Origin: Endozoicomonas numazuensis | Lineage (GTDB): Bacteria > Pseudomonadota > Gammaproteobacteria > Pseudomonadales > Endozoicomonadaceae | Reading direction: 5' to 3' | Assembly (NCBI RefSeq): GCF_000722635.1 | Contig: NZ_JOKH01000010.1 | Location: forward strand, 1-64,000 | Length of the DNA stretch: 64,000 nt | In this document: positions 19,448-29,938 of the stretch, piece after piece | Layout of the letters: every line of letters starts with the position of its first letter | How positions within the stretch are numbered: position 1 is the first letter of the stretch | Made by a program: the position numbers and the translations under genes | The notes under the pieces: generated by a model | What the model was told of the DNA's origin: nothing | Database searches by the model: none | Seen by the model: only the letters and a program-made list of their open reading frames with translations

Positions 19448-19836
19448 CGTGAGCGGTGAGATGTTGTTGAGTGACTATATTCCGGCACTCATTAACACAG
19501 CTTAGCTGATGCACCTACTGTTCAGTAGGTCTGTCATGCTGAAGTGTGATTTCTGTTTTTCTCCAGAGCTAAAGTGTCGAATAAATGGCTAAGGTGAGGG
19601 GGAGTCAGCGGTTTCAATTTAAAATGTGACGTAAATTGTCTTAAAAGAGACTTCTTTATAATTCGAAATTCTTGAGTGCAGATGGACAAGTAACCCCATG
19701 GCGCTAATACTTGAACTTGCTCACCTAATGTGTCCAAACGGGGGTCTCCCTCGTTGCTAGAGCATCGTATCATGTGCCGCCTCTTACGGGGCGGCACAGT
19801 TCGTTTAGGAATAGTGATGTGAGCGTTTGAGAGGTG
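19448..19836. other. Gap between lon-like gene and the 1169-residue gene, with a strong hairpin
   Basis: A GC-rich palindrome, TGTGCCGCC (19773-19781) and GGCGGCACA (19790-19798), lies 39 bp past the lon stop. It lacks a T-run on either strand, so it is not a standard Rho-independent terminator. An 87-codon minus-strand frame (19534-19797) matches nothing I know. Confidence 0.45.
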
Positions 19837-22290
19837 TTAGCGTCTTTTTGCTGGCTTTTTCCGGGTAGCCTTCTTTACAGGTTTCTTTTCAGGAAATGCA
19901 GCTTTGCATACATCTTCGAAGGTACTGGCAAAGAAAATGGTCATGCCTTTTCGAATGTAGTCAGGTAGCTCATCGTAATCTCTCTTGCACTCTTCCGGAA
20001 TGATTAAGGTATGAATGCCCTGTCGTTTGGCCGCTATGACTTTTTCTCTAACCCCGCCAACAGCCAAAACTTTACCGGTAAGAGTCAGTTCTCCAGTCAT
20101 GGCAACCGGAGCTGGTTTTTTTCCGGTAGCCAGTGACAACAGAGCTGTTGACATTGTTATACCTGCTGAAGGGCCGTCTTTTGGGGTAGCGCCTTCAGGA
20201 ACGTGAAGGTGAATGAAAGCTTTTTCGAAAAAAGTCTCGGGTATTCCCAATTTTTTCGCCTTGCTTGAAACAAAGCTGTAGGCAATTTCTGCTGACTCCT
20301 TCATTACATCACCCAGCTTACCTGTAAGCTTGAAGCCTGCTCTCTGTCTATGAATCAGGCTGGCTTCTACAGGTAGAGTGGCTCCACCCATTGCTGTCCA
20401 GGCCAGACCTGTCACAACACCCACCCCTTCGATACGCTTTTCTTTCCTGAAATAGGGGGCACCCAGATAGTCAGAAAGATTTTTGGTGGTGACGCTGAGG
20501 CTTTTACTTGAACCTTCTAATAGTTGGACGACAACTTTACGTATGATTTTCTGCAGTAGCTTCTCAAGATGCCTGACGCCGGCTTCTCTGGCATAGCCTT
20601 CAATAACGGCTTTCAGAGTGGCATCTGACAGTTTGATCTGATTTTTCTTCAGGCCAGACTGTTTCAGTAATTTTGGCCACAAATGGTTTTTGGCAATTGC
20701 CATCTTCTCTTCCGTGATATAGCCGGAGAGCCGGATGACATCCATACGGTCCAGAAGTGGGCCCGGTATGGTATCTAACTGATTGGCTGTACTGATAAAC
20801 AGAACCTTAGAAAGGTCTATTCTCATGTCCAGATAATGATCCAGAAACTCATTGTTCTGTTCCGGATCCAGGACTTCCAGAAGTGCTGAAGCAGGGTCTC
20901 CTCGATAAGAGACTCCGATTTTGTCAATCTCATCCAGCATGATCACAGGGTTAGCGACATCCACTTCTTTCAGGGCCTGGACCAGCTTGCCAGGCAGTGA
21001 GCCGACATAAGTGCGGCGATGGCCTTTGATTTCAGCTTCATCTCTCATTCCACCCAGACTGAATCGGTAGAATTTTCTGCCTAATGCACGGGCTACAGAA
21101 CGCCCAATAGAGGTTTTACCGACACCAGGAGGGCCAGCCAGTAACATAATTGTGCCTGAAACTTCTTGCTTGTATGCACCTACGGCCAGGAACTCGATGA
21201 TCCGGTCTTTTACGTCCTCCAGCCCATCGTGGTCTGCGTTCAATACTGTTCTGGCATGGGAGAGATCAAATATATCTTCTGAGTACTTGCCCCAGGGTAC
21301 GGAAGTTGCCCAATCCAGATAGTTTCGACAGATAGCATACTCAGGAGAACCTACTTCAAGAATCGAGAGCTTTTTCATCTCGTCATCGATTTTCTTCAAC
21401 GGCGTTTCAGGAATTTCCAGATCGGCAATTCGTTTCTCAAAGACTTCAATTTCAGCGGTTCTGTCGTCTTTTGAAATACCCAGTTCTTTTTGTATGACTT
21501 TTAACTGTTCCTTCAGGAAAAACTCTCGCTGATGTTTGCTGATTTTACGATTGACTTCAGCATTAATCTCGCCCTGAAGTCGGGCTACCTCCTGTTCCTT
21601 CCGGATTAGTATCAGCACTTTTTCCATGCGTCGCTGAACGGAAAGGGTTTCCAGAGCCTCCTGTAATTCTTGGCCAGGGGCAGTGGTGATAGCGGCTGCA
21701 AAATCAGCCAGTGGAGAAGGATCTTTAGGGCTGAATCGGTTCAGGTAATTCTTGAGCTCTTCGCTGTAGAGAGGATTTAGAGGAATTAATTCCTTGATGG
21801 CCTGTATCAGTGCCAGCGCATAAGCTTTTATTTCGTCAGTGTCATCCTCAACGTTGTCAGGGTATTCCACCTGAACAAGGTAAGGAGGGCGCTTGCGCAG
21901 CCATTGCTTGATTTTGAAACGTTGCATTCCCAGAGCAATAAATTGAATCTGGTCACCTTCAGTCACAATATTATGGATTTTGACGGTGCAGCCTATTTCG
22001 GGGAAATCTTCCGGGCTGACTTCTTGTCCTGCTCTGGTCATACCCGCAACATAACTCAGACCTACAACTTTATGAGGGCTTTGAGCAACACGCTGGAGCG
22101 TTTCTTCCCACTCTTGGCTGCTGAAGACCAGTGGTTGAACCTGTGCCGGGAAAAAAGGCCGGTTAGAGACAGGGATGAGGTAAAGTTTGTCAGGCAGCGC
22201 GTGTTCAGGGAGCACCAGACCGGTACCCATATCATCTACCTGTTCATCAGCCGAAATAACTTCGGGTTCCTGGTTGTCCTGATCAGTCAT
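19837..22290 (-). CDS. lon: Lon-type ATP-dependent protease
   Basis: 817 residues: LAN substrate-binding domain ([17 protein letters not shown]), coiled coil, AAA+ module with Walker [10 protein letters not shown] (about 384-392) and Walker [12 protein letters not shown], and a C-terminal protease with catalytic Ser in DGPSAG (about 705) and Lys in GGVREKV (about 748). The tail is Lys-rich ([12 protein letters not shown]). The opening [13 protein letters not shown] and the lack of clpPX neighbours suggest the second, AsrA-like Lon known in pseudomonads rather than the clpX-linked copy; this is inference. Degrades misfolded or regulatory proteins in the cytoplasm. Confidence 0.9.
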   Translation of the reverse strand: MTDQDNQEPEVISADEQVDDMGTGLVLPEHALPDKLYLIPVSNRPFFPAQVQPLVFSSQEWEETLQRVAQSPHKVVGLSYVAGMTRAGQEVSPEDFPEIGCTVKIHNIVTEGDQIQFIALGMQRFKIKQWLRKRPPYLVQVEYPDNVEDDTDEIKAYALALIQAIKELIPLNPLYSEELKNYLNRFSPKDPSPLADFAAAITTAPGQELQEALETLSVQRRMEKVLILIRKEQEVARLQGEINAEVNRKISKHQREFFLKEQLKVIQKELGISKDDRTAEIEVFEKRIADLEIPETPLKKIDDEMKKLSILEVGSPEYAICRNYLDWATSVPWGKYSEDIFDLSHARTVLNADHDGLEDVKDRIIEFLAVGAYKQEVSGTIMLLAGPPGVGKTSIGRSVARALGRKFYRFSLGGMRDEAEIKGHRRTYVGSLPGKLVQALKEVDVANPVIMLDEIDKIGVSYRGDPASALLEVLDPEQNNEFLDHYLDMRIDLSKVLFISTANQLDTIPGPLLDRMDVIRLSGYITEEKMAIAKNHLWPKLLKQSGLKKNQIKLSDATLKAVIEGYAREAGVRHLEKLLQKIIRKVVVQLLEGSSKSLSVTTKNLSDYLGAPYFRKEKRIEGVGVVTGLAWTAMGGATLPVEASLIHRQRAGFKLTGKLGDVMKESAEIAYSFVSSKAKKLGIPETFFEKAFIHLHVPEGATPKDGPSAGITMSTALLSLATGKKPAPVAMTGELTLTGKVLAVGGVREKVIAAKRQGIHTLIIPEECKRDYDELPDYIRKGMTIFFASTFEDVCKAAFPEKKPVKKATRKKPAKRR

Positions 22291-22438
22291 AGTCTTTCAG
22301 ATTGAGTCTCGGAATGAATGGTAAGCGGATAATGACTATCTGGTGTCATCTCCAATGATTTCAATAGGCGATGTAATTAAGTATGGTTGAGTACAAGCTG
22401 CGTGCCACTTACCGGAAAGAATCACAGGAGCAAATGAT

Positions 22439-23026
22439 ATGAGAAGGTTTCAGGAAGTTTTAGATTTCTGGTTTGAGGGCGAGCCTCTGGGCGATGTTCA
22501 AATGTCCCGCTGGTGGAAGAAAAATGATGCTCAGGATCAATTGATAAAAAATAAGTTTGGAAAGTTACCCGAAAAAGTGGAATCTGGAGAGCATGACGAG
22601 TGGCTGGAATCAGCTGAAGGGCGGTTGGCAGCAATCATTGTGCTGGATCAGTTTCCTCGTAATATGTTCAGAGGGGACCCCAAGTCTTTCCAGCACGACC
22701 ATAATGCTTTGGCACTGTCTAGAGAGGGGGTAGAAAAAGGATACCCGGATCAATTGTCAGAACTGCAGCAAACATTCTTCATTATGCCATTTATGCACAG
22801 TGAGTCACTTGAAGATCAGGATCAGTGTGTGAGACTTTTCGAAAAAATTCTAGGTGGCGCAGAAGAGGCCTGTAAATCCTACATTGCAGGTTCTCTGGAG
22901 TTTGCTGTAAAGCATAGAGATATCATCGAAAAATTTGGACGATTTCCTCACAGGAACAGCATTCTGGGTAGAGCGAGTTCAGATGAAGAATTGAGCTTTC
23001 TCCAGCAGCCGGGATCATCTTTTTAG
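22439..23026 (+). CDS. DUF924 family protein
   Basis: 195 residues, all-helical and TPR-like. The family marks are VLDFWFEGE at the N-terminus, WWKKNDAQDQLIKNKFG, and IIVLDQFPRNMFRGDPKSFQHD. AGGAG lies 9 bases before the ATG. DUF924 proteins are common soluble bacterial proteins of unknown function. Divergent from lon. Confidence 0.85.
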   Translation: MRRFQEVLDFWFEGEPLGDVQMSRWWKKNDAQDQLIKNKFGKLPEKVESGEHDEWLESAEGRLAAIIVLDQFPRNMFRGDPKSFQHDHNALALSREGVEKGYPDQLSELQQTFFIMPFMHSESLEDQDQCVRLFEKILGGAEEACKSYIAGSLEFAVKHRDIIEKFGRFPHRNSILGRASSDEELSFLQQPGSSF

Positions 23027-23122
23027 ACCTTTGTCATCTGGAAAATCTGAAAAGTGGGAATAAGATTTCAGCTACTGTAATATGTGCGGGCAAAGTATAA
23101 TAATAAAACCCAAAGGAAACTT

Positions 23123-23701
23123 ATGAAAAAGTTGTTCGTTGTCGTATTTGGGATGGCGCTCTGGCAGTCAGCTCATGCCCTTTCCATGAAGGGTATGGAA
23201 GTTCCTGAAGCAGTAAAGGTTTCGGATGGAACGGTACTTCAACTTCAGGGCGCTGCAGTGAGAAGTTGGTACTTGGTCGTTGACGGGTATATCGGTGCGC
23301 TTTATCTTGAAAATCCTACCAGCGACGTCTCCCGTATACTCTCTGATGAAAGCTATCAGCGGATGACATTTACAATTCTCTTCTCGAAAATGAGTGCAAG
23401 GCGTATAGCCAATGCCTTCTATGATGCAATCCAGATTAATACTTCAGAAGAAGAGCAAAAGGAGCTTGAAGAGGGGATAGGGCAGTTCATGGGTATGATT
23501 GACGGTACCATGAAAAAAGGTGATTCCGGAACGTTTGAGTACATACCAGGTATAGGAGCACGGGTAAACATTGCTGGAGAAGAAAAGGGCATCATACCTG
23601 GCAAGAAAGTGTTCAACGCAATACTTAAGGTATGGATTGGTGAGACGCCTCCTAATAAGCAGTTCAAGGAAGGTGTTCTTGGTCTGACCGCTAAAGGCTA
23701 G
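23123..23701 (+). CDS. Secreted chalcone isomerase-like protein
   Basis: 192 residues beginning MKKLFVVVFGMALWQSAHA, a clear signal peptide cleaved near AHA-LS. The rest matches the bacterial chalcone-isomerase-like family (CHI fold): GTVLQLQGAAVRSWYLVVDGYIGALYLE and later GKKVFNAILKVWIGE. AAGGAAAC precedes the ATG; the longer frame from 23084 is not needed. Periplasmic; function in bacteria unknown, probably fatty-acid binding rather than flavonoid chemistry. Confidence 0.82.
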   Translation: MKKLFVVVFGMALWQSAHALSMKGMEVPEAVKVSDGTVLQLQGAAVRSWYLVVDGYIGALYLENPTSDVSRILSDESYQRMTFTILFSKMSARRIANAFYDAIQINTSEEEQKELEEGIGQFMGMIDGTMKKGDSGTFEYIPGIGARVNIAGEEKGIIPGKKVFNAILKVWIGETPPNKQFKEGVLGLTAKG

Positions 23702-24599
23702 TGAGGTGCATGATGGGGTGCTTTCGGGTTTGCTCTGGGCATATACCTGAAAGCTCATGCTCCATAGCTTCGTTCTTTATGAAGTTCAGAGCGCTGGTCA
23801 GGGTATCGAACTCTGATACATGATATTGGCTGGCGCTGAACTGATCCCGATATTCTACGTAGACGAACCATTTCATTTGAGGCGGTTGTTTTTTATAGCG
23901 AACCCAGCCGCTGGCATACCAGACATGGATAGGGCAGCTATAAAGCCGGTGCTGTACGGCAGTTTCTGGCAATGTAGATCGGTTCAGGTGACCTTTAGGT
24001 GTCTGGAGATATTCGTTTTGAACCCTGCTTTCTTGTAGCAATATACTTCTTCCCGTCTGGCCAATGATCAGTCAATAAATACTGTTCGGTTAACTGAGTT
24101 GGGTATAGATCAGCTCCGCCATTAAACCAATCTCAGACACTATTCACAAGGTGATTTTCCCTTATGACTAAAGTCAGTAGTCGTGCTTTATTTGCGGACA
24201 CAAAGGCGTTTCAACTGCCAGCTACTCTCGATTTTGGTTGATGATGATTTCAACGGTTCTATTAATGAATGTTTATTCATAATCTATCAAGGGTGGGTGG
24301 AGCAGTTCTTGAGTAAGCTTGTTTATGCATGAGAACGTTTTTAAAAGAAAAGAGATATGGGTTGTCGATTTAAGAGTCTTGAAAATACTCAACACCTACA
24401 CTGTCGTGAAAGAGGTTAATAATGTGCTCTTGATTCAATGGGAGGAAAGCGCTTTTATTAAGCCGACATTTAAACTATTAATGAATGACCTGAGTCATAA
24501 GAGCTTAATTCAGTTGTTATAATGTTGTTTTCCCTCACAGACAGTTATTCATATTCTGATGTATGGTTTGCTTCATTAAGCATTATTGCAGTTGTATCG
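23702..24599. other. 898-bp region with little coding content
   Basis: Two open frames (23691-24041 minus, 24319-24522 plus) do not resemble known families and are not called. The only suggestive sequence is the short antitoxin-like remnant at 24164-24241. The 24250-24600 part is AT-rich and probably holds the promoter of the following solute-binding gene. Confidence 0.4.
24164..24241 (+). pseudogene. Possible remnant of a VapB/AbrB-type antitoxin
   Basis: A 25-codon frame with AAGGTG upstream, ending TGA. Residues RALFADTKAFQLPATLDFG resemble the start of AbrB-fold VapB antitoxins, in which a LF.NG.SQAVRLP...F pattern is typical. No toxin gene follows. It is too short to be sure; chance is possible. 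Confidence 0.3.
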
Positions 24600-25388
24600 A
24601 TGAATGAGATTTTGAAAAAATTCTTCCTTTTAACTGTTTTGCCTGTACTTCTCTCTTTTTCCGAAAGCGTTCTGGCGGTAGATTCCAGATTGCATGAGAT
24701 TCTCCGAGCAGGTGAGTTGAGAGTGGCGACTACCGGTGATCTGGATCCTCTTTCACTGTTTAACCCTACTCGTGAGTATTATCGCGGTTTTGATATTGAT
24801 CTGGTCAAAGAGTTAGCCAGTGATCTGGAAGTAAAGTTGACACTGGTTCCTGTACGCTGGGCCAGAATGGTGGAGGGGGTGAAGCATGGAAGGTATGACT
24901 TGACCACCAGTGCCGTTATTAATATGGAAAGAGCGAAGTGGGTGGGGTTTTCAGACAGCTACCTTTCTATAATGACTGTGCCGGTTATTCTGAAGAAGAA
25001 TAAAAAGAAGTATCCCAGCTGGAGCTCTTTGAATCGTCAGGGGGTTAACATTGTAGTCACTCAGGGGGGCGTTTTTGAACAAAGGGCGCGTACTTATTTT
25101 CCTGATACAAATATTGAGCCTGTTCAAAGACCAGATGATGACTACATGAAAGTCATCTGGGGGCAGTCTGATGCGTATTTAACATCGAACCTTGAGGCTC
25201 TTTCATTAAAGTCCCGCTTTCCCAATCTGATAGTGGTTGAAGATGGCGTACCTGAACAGGTTAATATGCTGGCCATGATGATGCCCCAAGGTGATCAGGT
25301 CTGGATTAATTATATTAATCAATGGCTTCGACTTAAGGAAGAAGAAGGCTTTATTGATCAGTTGAAGCAGAGATGGATGCCGGAGTGA
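24600..25388 (+). CDS. Extracellular solute-binding protein, family 3
   Basis: 262 residues from the ATG at 24600, opening MNEILKKFFLLTVLPVLLS and a cleavage site near VLA. The SBP_bac_3 fold is plain: LRVATTGDLDPLSLFN, YYRGFDIDLVKELASDL, VKHGRYDLTTSAVINMERAKWVGFSDSY. It is close to periplasmic amino-acid binding proteins and to secreted cyclohexadienyl dehydratase (PheC). No ABC permease genes are adjacent, so it may be an orphan receptor or an enzyme. Confidence 0.83.
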   Translation: MNEILKKFFLLTVLPVLLSFSESVLAVDSRLHEILRAGELRVATTGDLDPLSLFNPTREYYRGFDIDLVKELASDLEVKLTLVPVRWARMVEGVKHGRYDLTTSAVINMERAKWVGFSDSYLSIMTVPVILKKNKKKYPSWSSLNRQGVNIVVTQGGVFEQRARTYFPDTNIEPVQRPDDDYMKVIWGQSDAYLTSNLEALSLKSRFPNLIVVEDGVPEQVNMLAMMMPQGDQVWINYINQWLRLKEEEGFIDQLKQRWMPE

Positions 25389-25508
25389 AATGGGGCCAGA
25401 AAAGATGTTTTTGCCTCCATAACCTTTCATCTATTTTTAACAATGTTTTTCTCTTCTTAGCCGATGTATGTATAGAGGTACAGTCGGTCGGCCAAGAGGA
25501 GAAAAGTG

Positions 25509-25787
25509 ATGAGCAAGTCTATAGAAAAAGCCATTCTCACCATGACTGAATCGACCCAGGGAGAATATGTTATCCGTGTAACGCAGGGTGGCACTGTTCT
25601 CTTTGGGGATGTCATTCTTCGTCTTCCTGCAGGTCTGGGACAATCACTCAAGAGCGACTTGGCTTCTGTCCTGGCCAACGCTGTCTTGAGACATATCAGT
25701 AAAGCCGATAAAGAAGCTATCCGTGAAGTGGAGGGGCTTTTTGCTCAATGGGGTTGCCTTGATGCAGCGGATGATAGCTGTATCTGA
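25509..25787 (+). CDS. Small conserved-looking protein of unknown function
   Basis: 92 residues from an ATG with AGGAG 7 bases upstream. Balanced composition, beta-rich N-terminal part (GEYVIRVTQGGTVLFGDVILRL) and helical C-terminal part (LASVLANAVLRHISKADKEAIREVEGLFAQWG). The ribosome site and composition support a real gene. I do not recognise the family. Confidence 0.5.
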   Translation: MSKSIEKAILTMTESTQGEYVIRVTQGGTVLFGDVILRLPAGLGQSLKSDLASVLANAVLRHISKADKEAIREVEGLFAQWGCLDAADDSCI

Positions 25788-26181
25788 TACCTGTTTGAGA
25801 TCATGCCCAGATAGCAGTGCATCTATTCCAAAAGGGATTTTCGGTGCTGTCAGGCGTCATCTGTAAGGCGGCCCGGACACATTATCAATAGTCAGTGAAG
25901 TTATAATCAACTGCAGCGCAATCCCTTAAAGGTGGCCGACGTGTATCGTCGGTGTAGCCCTGTTTGTCATAGAAGTGTCATTCTGGGTAGAGCGTACAGG
26001 ATGGTATTTTTTGTTATTTGTTACGGTAGAATGTTTGAGAGTCAGTCAGTTCTGTCAGATACTGGCTCTACTGTATAGCTATTCTGCCGTGTCTGCCGTG
26101 CTGATTTCAATGCGGATGAGTTAGGCAATATAGTTTTTTGTCGAATCGGCATTTGAGCATTAACAAAAACAAGAGATTACC
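25788..26181. other. Gap before the thiolase gene
   Basis: 394 bp without a gene. Contains a small perfect hairpin (CCGACG, loop, CGTCGG at 25936-25952). Presumably includes the promoter of the beta-oxidation-type genes; no clear operator seen. Confidence 0.4.
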
Positions 26182-27357
26182 ATGTCTGATCAAGTCAGTA
26201 TTGTCATCGTTTCAGCCGCTCGTACTCCCATGGGCGGTTTTCAGGGAAATCTTTCAGAAGTGCCTGCTCCGCAGCTGGGAGCAGTTGCTATCCGTTCGGC
26301 CGTTGAGAAAAGCGGTCTTCCTGCCTCCGATATTTCTGAAGTTTTGATGGGCTGTGTGCTACCAGCAGGCTGTCGTCAGTCTCCTGCCAGGCAGGCTGCC
26401 CGGGGAGCAGGCCTTAATGATGCTACTTGTACGACAACCGTCAATAAAGTGTGTGGCTCAGGTATGAAAACCGTCATGATGGGGGCGGCTCAGCTACAAT
26501 TGGGCGAAGTTGACGCGGTAGTAGCCGGGGGTATGGAAAGTATGACCAATGCTCCCTACTTGCTGGATAAGGTCAGGTCAGGTTTGAGACTTGGGCATGG
26601 CCAGGTTAAGGATCACATGTTCACTGACGGTCTTGAAGATGCTTATGATGGTCATGCCATGGGAGTCTTTGCTGAACAGACAGCAAAACGTTTTGAGATG
26701 TCCAGAGAAGCAATGGATGATTATGCACTGGAGTCTCTGAGAAGAGCTCAGGCAGCTATTGAAGCAGGATCGTTTGCAGACGAAATTGTACCGGTGGAAA
26801 CACCCCGTAAAGGAGAGGTGACCATTGATGAGCAACCAGGAAAAGCTCGCCCGGAAAAGATTCGTCAGCTGAGACCTGCTTTTGATAAAGAAGGCTCGGT
26901 CACAGCCGCAAATTCCAGCTCCATCTCTGACGGTGCGGCTGCGCTGGTATTGATGCGAGAAGAAGATGCTCTGGCCAAAGGCCTGTCACCCATTGCACGA
27001 ATTAAAGGCTATCAAAGCCACGCTCAGCTACCGGCCGAGTTTACCATTGCTCCTATTGCTGCCATCAGTAAGTTGCTTGAGAAAGTCGATTGGCAGGTAG
27101 ACGATGTGGATCTTTTTGAAATTAATGAGGCTTTTGCGGTTGTGACGATGGCCTGTATGCAAGAGCTGGGTCTGGATCACAATAAGGTCAATGTATTTGG
27201 TGGTGCCTGTGCTTTGGGTCATCCATTGGGTGCCAGTGGTGCAAGAATTATTGTGACTCTGCTTAATGCCCTGAAGATAAAAGGCGGTAAAAAAGGGGTA
27301 GCATCACTCTGTATTGGTGGTGGTGAAGCCACGGCAATTGCTATAGAGCTGGTTTGA
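26182..27357 (+). CDS. Acetyl-CoA C-acetyltransferase (thiolase)
   Basis: 391 residues of the thiolase II family, which condenses two acetyl-CoA or cleaves 3-ketoacyl-CoA. The nucleophilic Cys is in NKVCGSGMK (about residue 91), the His in EINEAFAVV, and the second Cys/His block in GGACALGHPLGASGARI and CIGGGEATA. It starts the plus-strand run with an acyl-CoA dehydrogenase and an enoyl-CoA hydratase, so a role in short- or branched-chain acyl-CoA breakdown is likely. Confidence 0.92.
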   Translation: MSDQVSIVIVSAARTPMGGFQGNLSEVPAPQLGAVAIRSAVEKSGLPASDISEVLMGCVLPAGCRQSPARQAARGAGLNDATCTTTVNKVCGSGMKTVMMGAAQLQLGEVDAVVAGGMESMTNAPYLLDKVRSGLRLGHGQVKDHMFTDGLEDAYDGHAMGVFAEQTAKRFEMSREAMDDYALESLRRAQAAIEAGSFADEIVPVETPRKGEVTIDEQPGKARPEKIRQLRPAFDKEGSVTAANSSSISDGAAALVLMREEDALAKGLSPIARIKGYQSHAQLPAEFTIAPIAAISKLLEKVDWQVDDVDLFEINEAFAVVTMACMQELGLDHNKVNVFGGACALGHPLGASGARIIVTLLNALKIKGGKKGVASLCIGGGEATAIAIELV

Positions 27358-27643
27358 CCAGTCTGAAGTTTATCTTCTAACGACGATAAGCGTTTAGTTT
27401 ATCCGGTTTTATATAAAACTGGTCCGGGAGTCTTCTAATAAATTAAGGAGCTGCTGGTTGTTTGAAAGGTTCAGAAGGTCTTTCAGGCGGGCAGTAGTAT
27501 GTGGAGTCGGGTTCGGGTTATCTTCCGGATCTTGTCAGGCTACCCGGTTATCACTGGGTGGCCATTCAATAATGGCCATGAGTAAAATAGTCCTGTAGCG
27601 AGTACTCTGCTTACAGGCTTTACAAAACAATAAGAGGCAGTTA

Positions 27644-28801
27644 ATGAACTTTAACCTGACAGAAGATCAAATCGCCTTTCGAGACCTTGCCGCCCAGTTT
27701 TCTCAGCAAGAACTGTTACCTAATGCTGCTGACTGGGACAGAGACAGTGTTTTCCCTGTTGAAACGATAAAGAAAGCCGGAAATTTGGGTTTTTTATCCC
27801 TGTATGCTCCCGAGAAGATGGGAGGTATGGGGTTATCAAGGCTGGATGCCAGCCTTGTTTTTGAACAGCTTTCCATGGGATGTACTTCGACAACAGCCTA
27901 TATGACCATTCATAACATGGTGACCTGGATGGTGGGCTTGGCTGGGACTGACGACGTGCTGGCCGAATGGAGTGAGGCTCTGGTTACGGGTCAAAAACTG
28001 GCTTCCTATTGTCTTACAGAGCCGGGGGCAGGAAGTGATGCGGCTTCTCTGAAAACCCGTGCTGTCAGGGAAGGGGAGGAGTATGTCATTTCCGGTTCGA
28101 AAATGTTCATTTCCGGAGCAGGCAGTACCGACCTTTTATTGGTAATGGCACGAACAGGCCAGGAAGGTCCAAAGGGTATCTCGGCCTTTGCAGTACCCGC
28201 TAGCAGCGACGGCATAACTTATGGTCGAAATGAAAAGAAAATGGGCTGGAAGAGTCAGCCTACCCGACTGGTGAACTTTGAAAATGTCAGAGTTCCTGTC
28301 AGTGCTCTGCTGGGTAAAGAAGGTGAAGGTTTTACTCTGGCTATGCAGGGGTTGGATGGTGGTCGAATCAACATCGCAACCTGCTCTATTGGTACGGCTC
28401 AACAAGCACTCAATACTGCCAGAGAGTACCTTAAGGATCGTAAGCAATTTGGTAAAGCTCTGGCAGAGTTTCAAGCCCTTCAATTCAGGTTGGCTGATAT
28501 GGCCACTGAGCTGACTGCAGCAAGGCAAATGGTCAGACTGGCAGCATTCAAACTGGACCAGACTGATCCGGAGGCGACTGCTTACTGTGCTATGGCCAAA
28601 CGATTTGCGACCGATGTCGGCTTTAAAGTCTGTAATGAGGCACTGCAGCTTCATGGAGGGTATGGGTACATCAATGAATACCCTCTGGAGCGTCACGTCA
28701 GGGATACACGGGTACACCAGATACTGGAAGGTACTAACGAAATCATGAGACTGATAATTGCCCGCCGAATTCTGACGGATGAATGTGCAGGACTGGAGTG
28801 A
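27644..28801 (+). CDS. Acyl-CoA dehydrogenase (isobutyryl/short-chain type)
   Basis: 385-residue flavoprotein. FAD/substrate motifs are YCLTEPGAGSDAASLKT and ISGSKMFISGAG; the catalytic Glu is in LEGTNEIMRLII near the C-terminus; the QLHGGYGYINEYPLERHVRD block is complete. The combination with the next gene suggests valine or short-chain fatty acid catabolism; ACAD8-like isobutyryl-CoA dehydrogenase is my best guess. Electrons pass to ETF, which is not encoded here. GGAGTGAAAA at its end serves the next gene. Confidence 0.9.
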   Translation: MNFNLTEDQIAFRDLAAQFSQQELLPNAADWDRDSVFPVETIKKAGNLGFLSLYAPEKMGGMGLSRLDASLVFEQLSMGCTSTTAYMTIHNMVTWMVGLAGTDDVLAEWSEALVTGQKLASYCLTEPGAGSDAASLKTRAVREGEEYVISGSKMFISGAGSTDLLLVMARTGQEGPKGISAFAVPASSDGITYGRNEKKMGWKSQPTRLVNFENVRVPVSALLGKEGEGFTLAMQGLDGGRINIATCSIGTAQQALNTAREYLKDRKQFGKALAEFQALQFRLADMATELTAARQMVRLAAFKLDQTDPEATAYCAMAKRFATDVGFKVCNEALQLHGGYGYINEYPLERHVRDTRVHQILEGTNEIMRLIIARRILTDECAGLE

Positions 28802-28804
28802 AAA

Positions 28805-29578
28805 ATGTCTGATTGTTTAAAGCTGTCCCTGGATGGCAATATTGCCACCATTCAATTGAATAACCCGCCGGCTAATACCTGGACACTTGAGAGTCTCAAT
28901 CTGCTTGAGCGCATAGTTCATGAGCTGAATGAGAATCCGAGAATAACGGCTCTGATTATTGGTTCTGAAGAGGAGCGGTTTTTCAGTGCCGGAGCAGATC
29001 TCAAGTTGTTTGCAGACGTTTCGCCAGACGAGGCCAGGCCGATGGCTGAAGCCTTTGGCAAAGCTTTTGAGGCTCTGACTGAGTTTAAAGGAATATCGAT
29101 TGCTGCAATCAACGGCTTTGCTTTAGGAGGAGGGCTTGAGGTTGCTCTGGCCTGCGATCTTAGGGTGGCCGAAAAGCAGGCTGTATTGGGGTTGCCTGAA
29201 GCGGCTGTAGGTCTGTTGCCCTGTGCTGGTGGTACACAGAATCTGATGTGGCTGGTTGGAGAAGCCTGGACCAAGCGTATGATTCTGTTGGGTGAAAAAG
29301 TCGACGCTGAGTCTGCTTTTCGTATAGGTCTGGTGGAAGAGCTGGTAGAGCAGGGAGAGGCTTATTCAACAGCTCGTGAGCTGGCTGGAAAGGTGAGCAG
29401 GCAAAGTCCTGATTCGGTGGTTGCTTGTAAAAAACTGATTCAAATGAACCGGGTTGCGTTGCGTGATAGAAATGCGGCTGAGAGAGATCTGTTTATTGAA
29501 CTGTTTAAAGGACAAAATCAGAATGAAGGCGTTAAGGCCTTTTTGGAAAAGCGCTCACCTGAGTGGGTCTATGAATAA
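28805..29578 (+). CDS. Enoyl-CoA hydratase/isomerase family protein
   Basis: 257-residue crotonase-fold protein. The CoA-binding loop is FFSAGADLKLF and the oxyanion-hole loop INGFALGGGLEVALACDLRVA; LGLPEAAVGLLPCAGGTQNL supplies the usual catalytic Glu. It starts 3 bp after the acyl-CoA dehydrogenase stop, so the two are co-transcribed and should act on consecutive steps (dehydrogenation, hydration). Exact substrate not determinable. Confidence 0.9.
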   Translation: MSDCLKLSLDGNIATIQLNNPPANTWTLESLNLLERIVHELNENPRITALIIGSEEERFFSAGADLKLFADVSPDEARPMAEAFGKAFEALTEFKGISIAAINGFALGGGLEVALACDLRVAEKQAVLGLPEAAVGLLPCAGGTQNLMWLVGEAWTKRMILLGEKVDAESAFRIGLVEELVEQGEAYSTARELAGKVSRQSPDSVVACKKLIQMNRVALRDRNAAERDLFIELFKGQNQNEGVKAFLEKRSPEWVYE

Positions 29579-29604
29579 GTTAGGCTGATGCAGAAATAGA
29601 AGGC

Positions 29605-29645
29605 GGCTGAGTGAACAGCCCAGCGTTATTCAGCCGGGCTTGTTC
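29605..29645. terminator. Dyad symmetry between convergent genes
   Basis: Overlapping inverted repeats lie between the convergent enoyl-CoA hydratase and ppiC genes: GGCTGA with TCAGCC, and GAACAGCCC with GGGCTTGTTC (one bulge). There is no T-run, so terminator function is only plausible. Confidence 0.35.
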
Positions 29646-29653
29646 GTTCACTG

Positions 29654-29935
29654 TCAGTCATTACGGTAGAGAGTCTGTATCAGGTGGAAACCAAACTGGG
29701 TTTTCACCGGGCCATGTATCTTCAGAACTTCTTTCTTAAAGATTACTTGATCAAAAGCCTTAACCATTTGTCCTTGTCTGAACTCACCGAGGTCACCTCC
29801 TTTCTTGCCAGAAGGGCACTGTGAATGCTTTTTGGCCAGTTGGCCAAAATCCGCACCTTTATCCAGTCGCTTCTTGAGCTTCTCGGCTTCTTCTCGTGTT
29901 TTTACCAGGATATGTCTGGCACAGGCTGTAGCCAT
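29654..29935 (-). CDS. ppiC: Parvulin peptidyl-prolyl cis-trans isomerase
   Basis: 93 residues, a single-domain parvulin like E. coli Ppi[35 protein letters not shown] and [12 protein letters not shown] are diagnostic. No signal peptide, so cytoplasmic. It lies 3 bp after the proQ-like gene and is likely co-transcribed with it. Confidence 0.92.
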   Translation of the reverse strand: MATACARHILVKTREEAEKLKKRLDKGADFGQLAKKHSQCPSGKKGGDLGEFRQGQMVKAFDQVIFKKEVLKIHGPVKTQFGFHLIQTLYRND

Positions 29936-29938
29936 GTT

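Noticed and set aside
19534-19797. 87-codon minus-strand frame between lon and the 1169-residue gene
   Set aside because: No family resemblance, and it spans a strong hairpin.
23691-24041. 116-codon minus-strand frame after the chalcone-isomerase-like gene
   Set aside because: No ribosome site or recognised family; overlaps the end of the preceding gene.
24319-24522. 67-codon plus-strand frame before the solute-binding gene
   Set aside because: AT-rich, no ribosome site, no family; probably chance.
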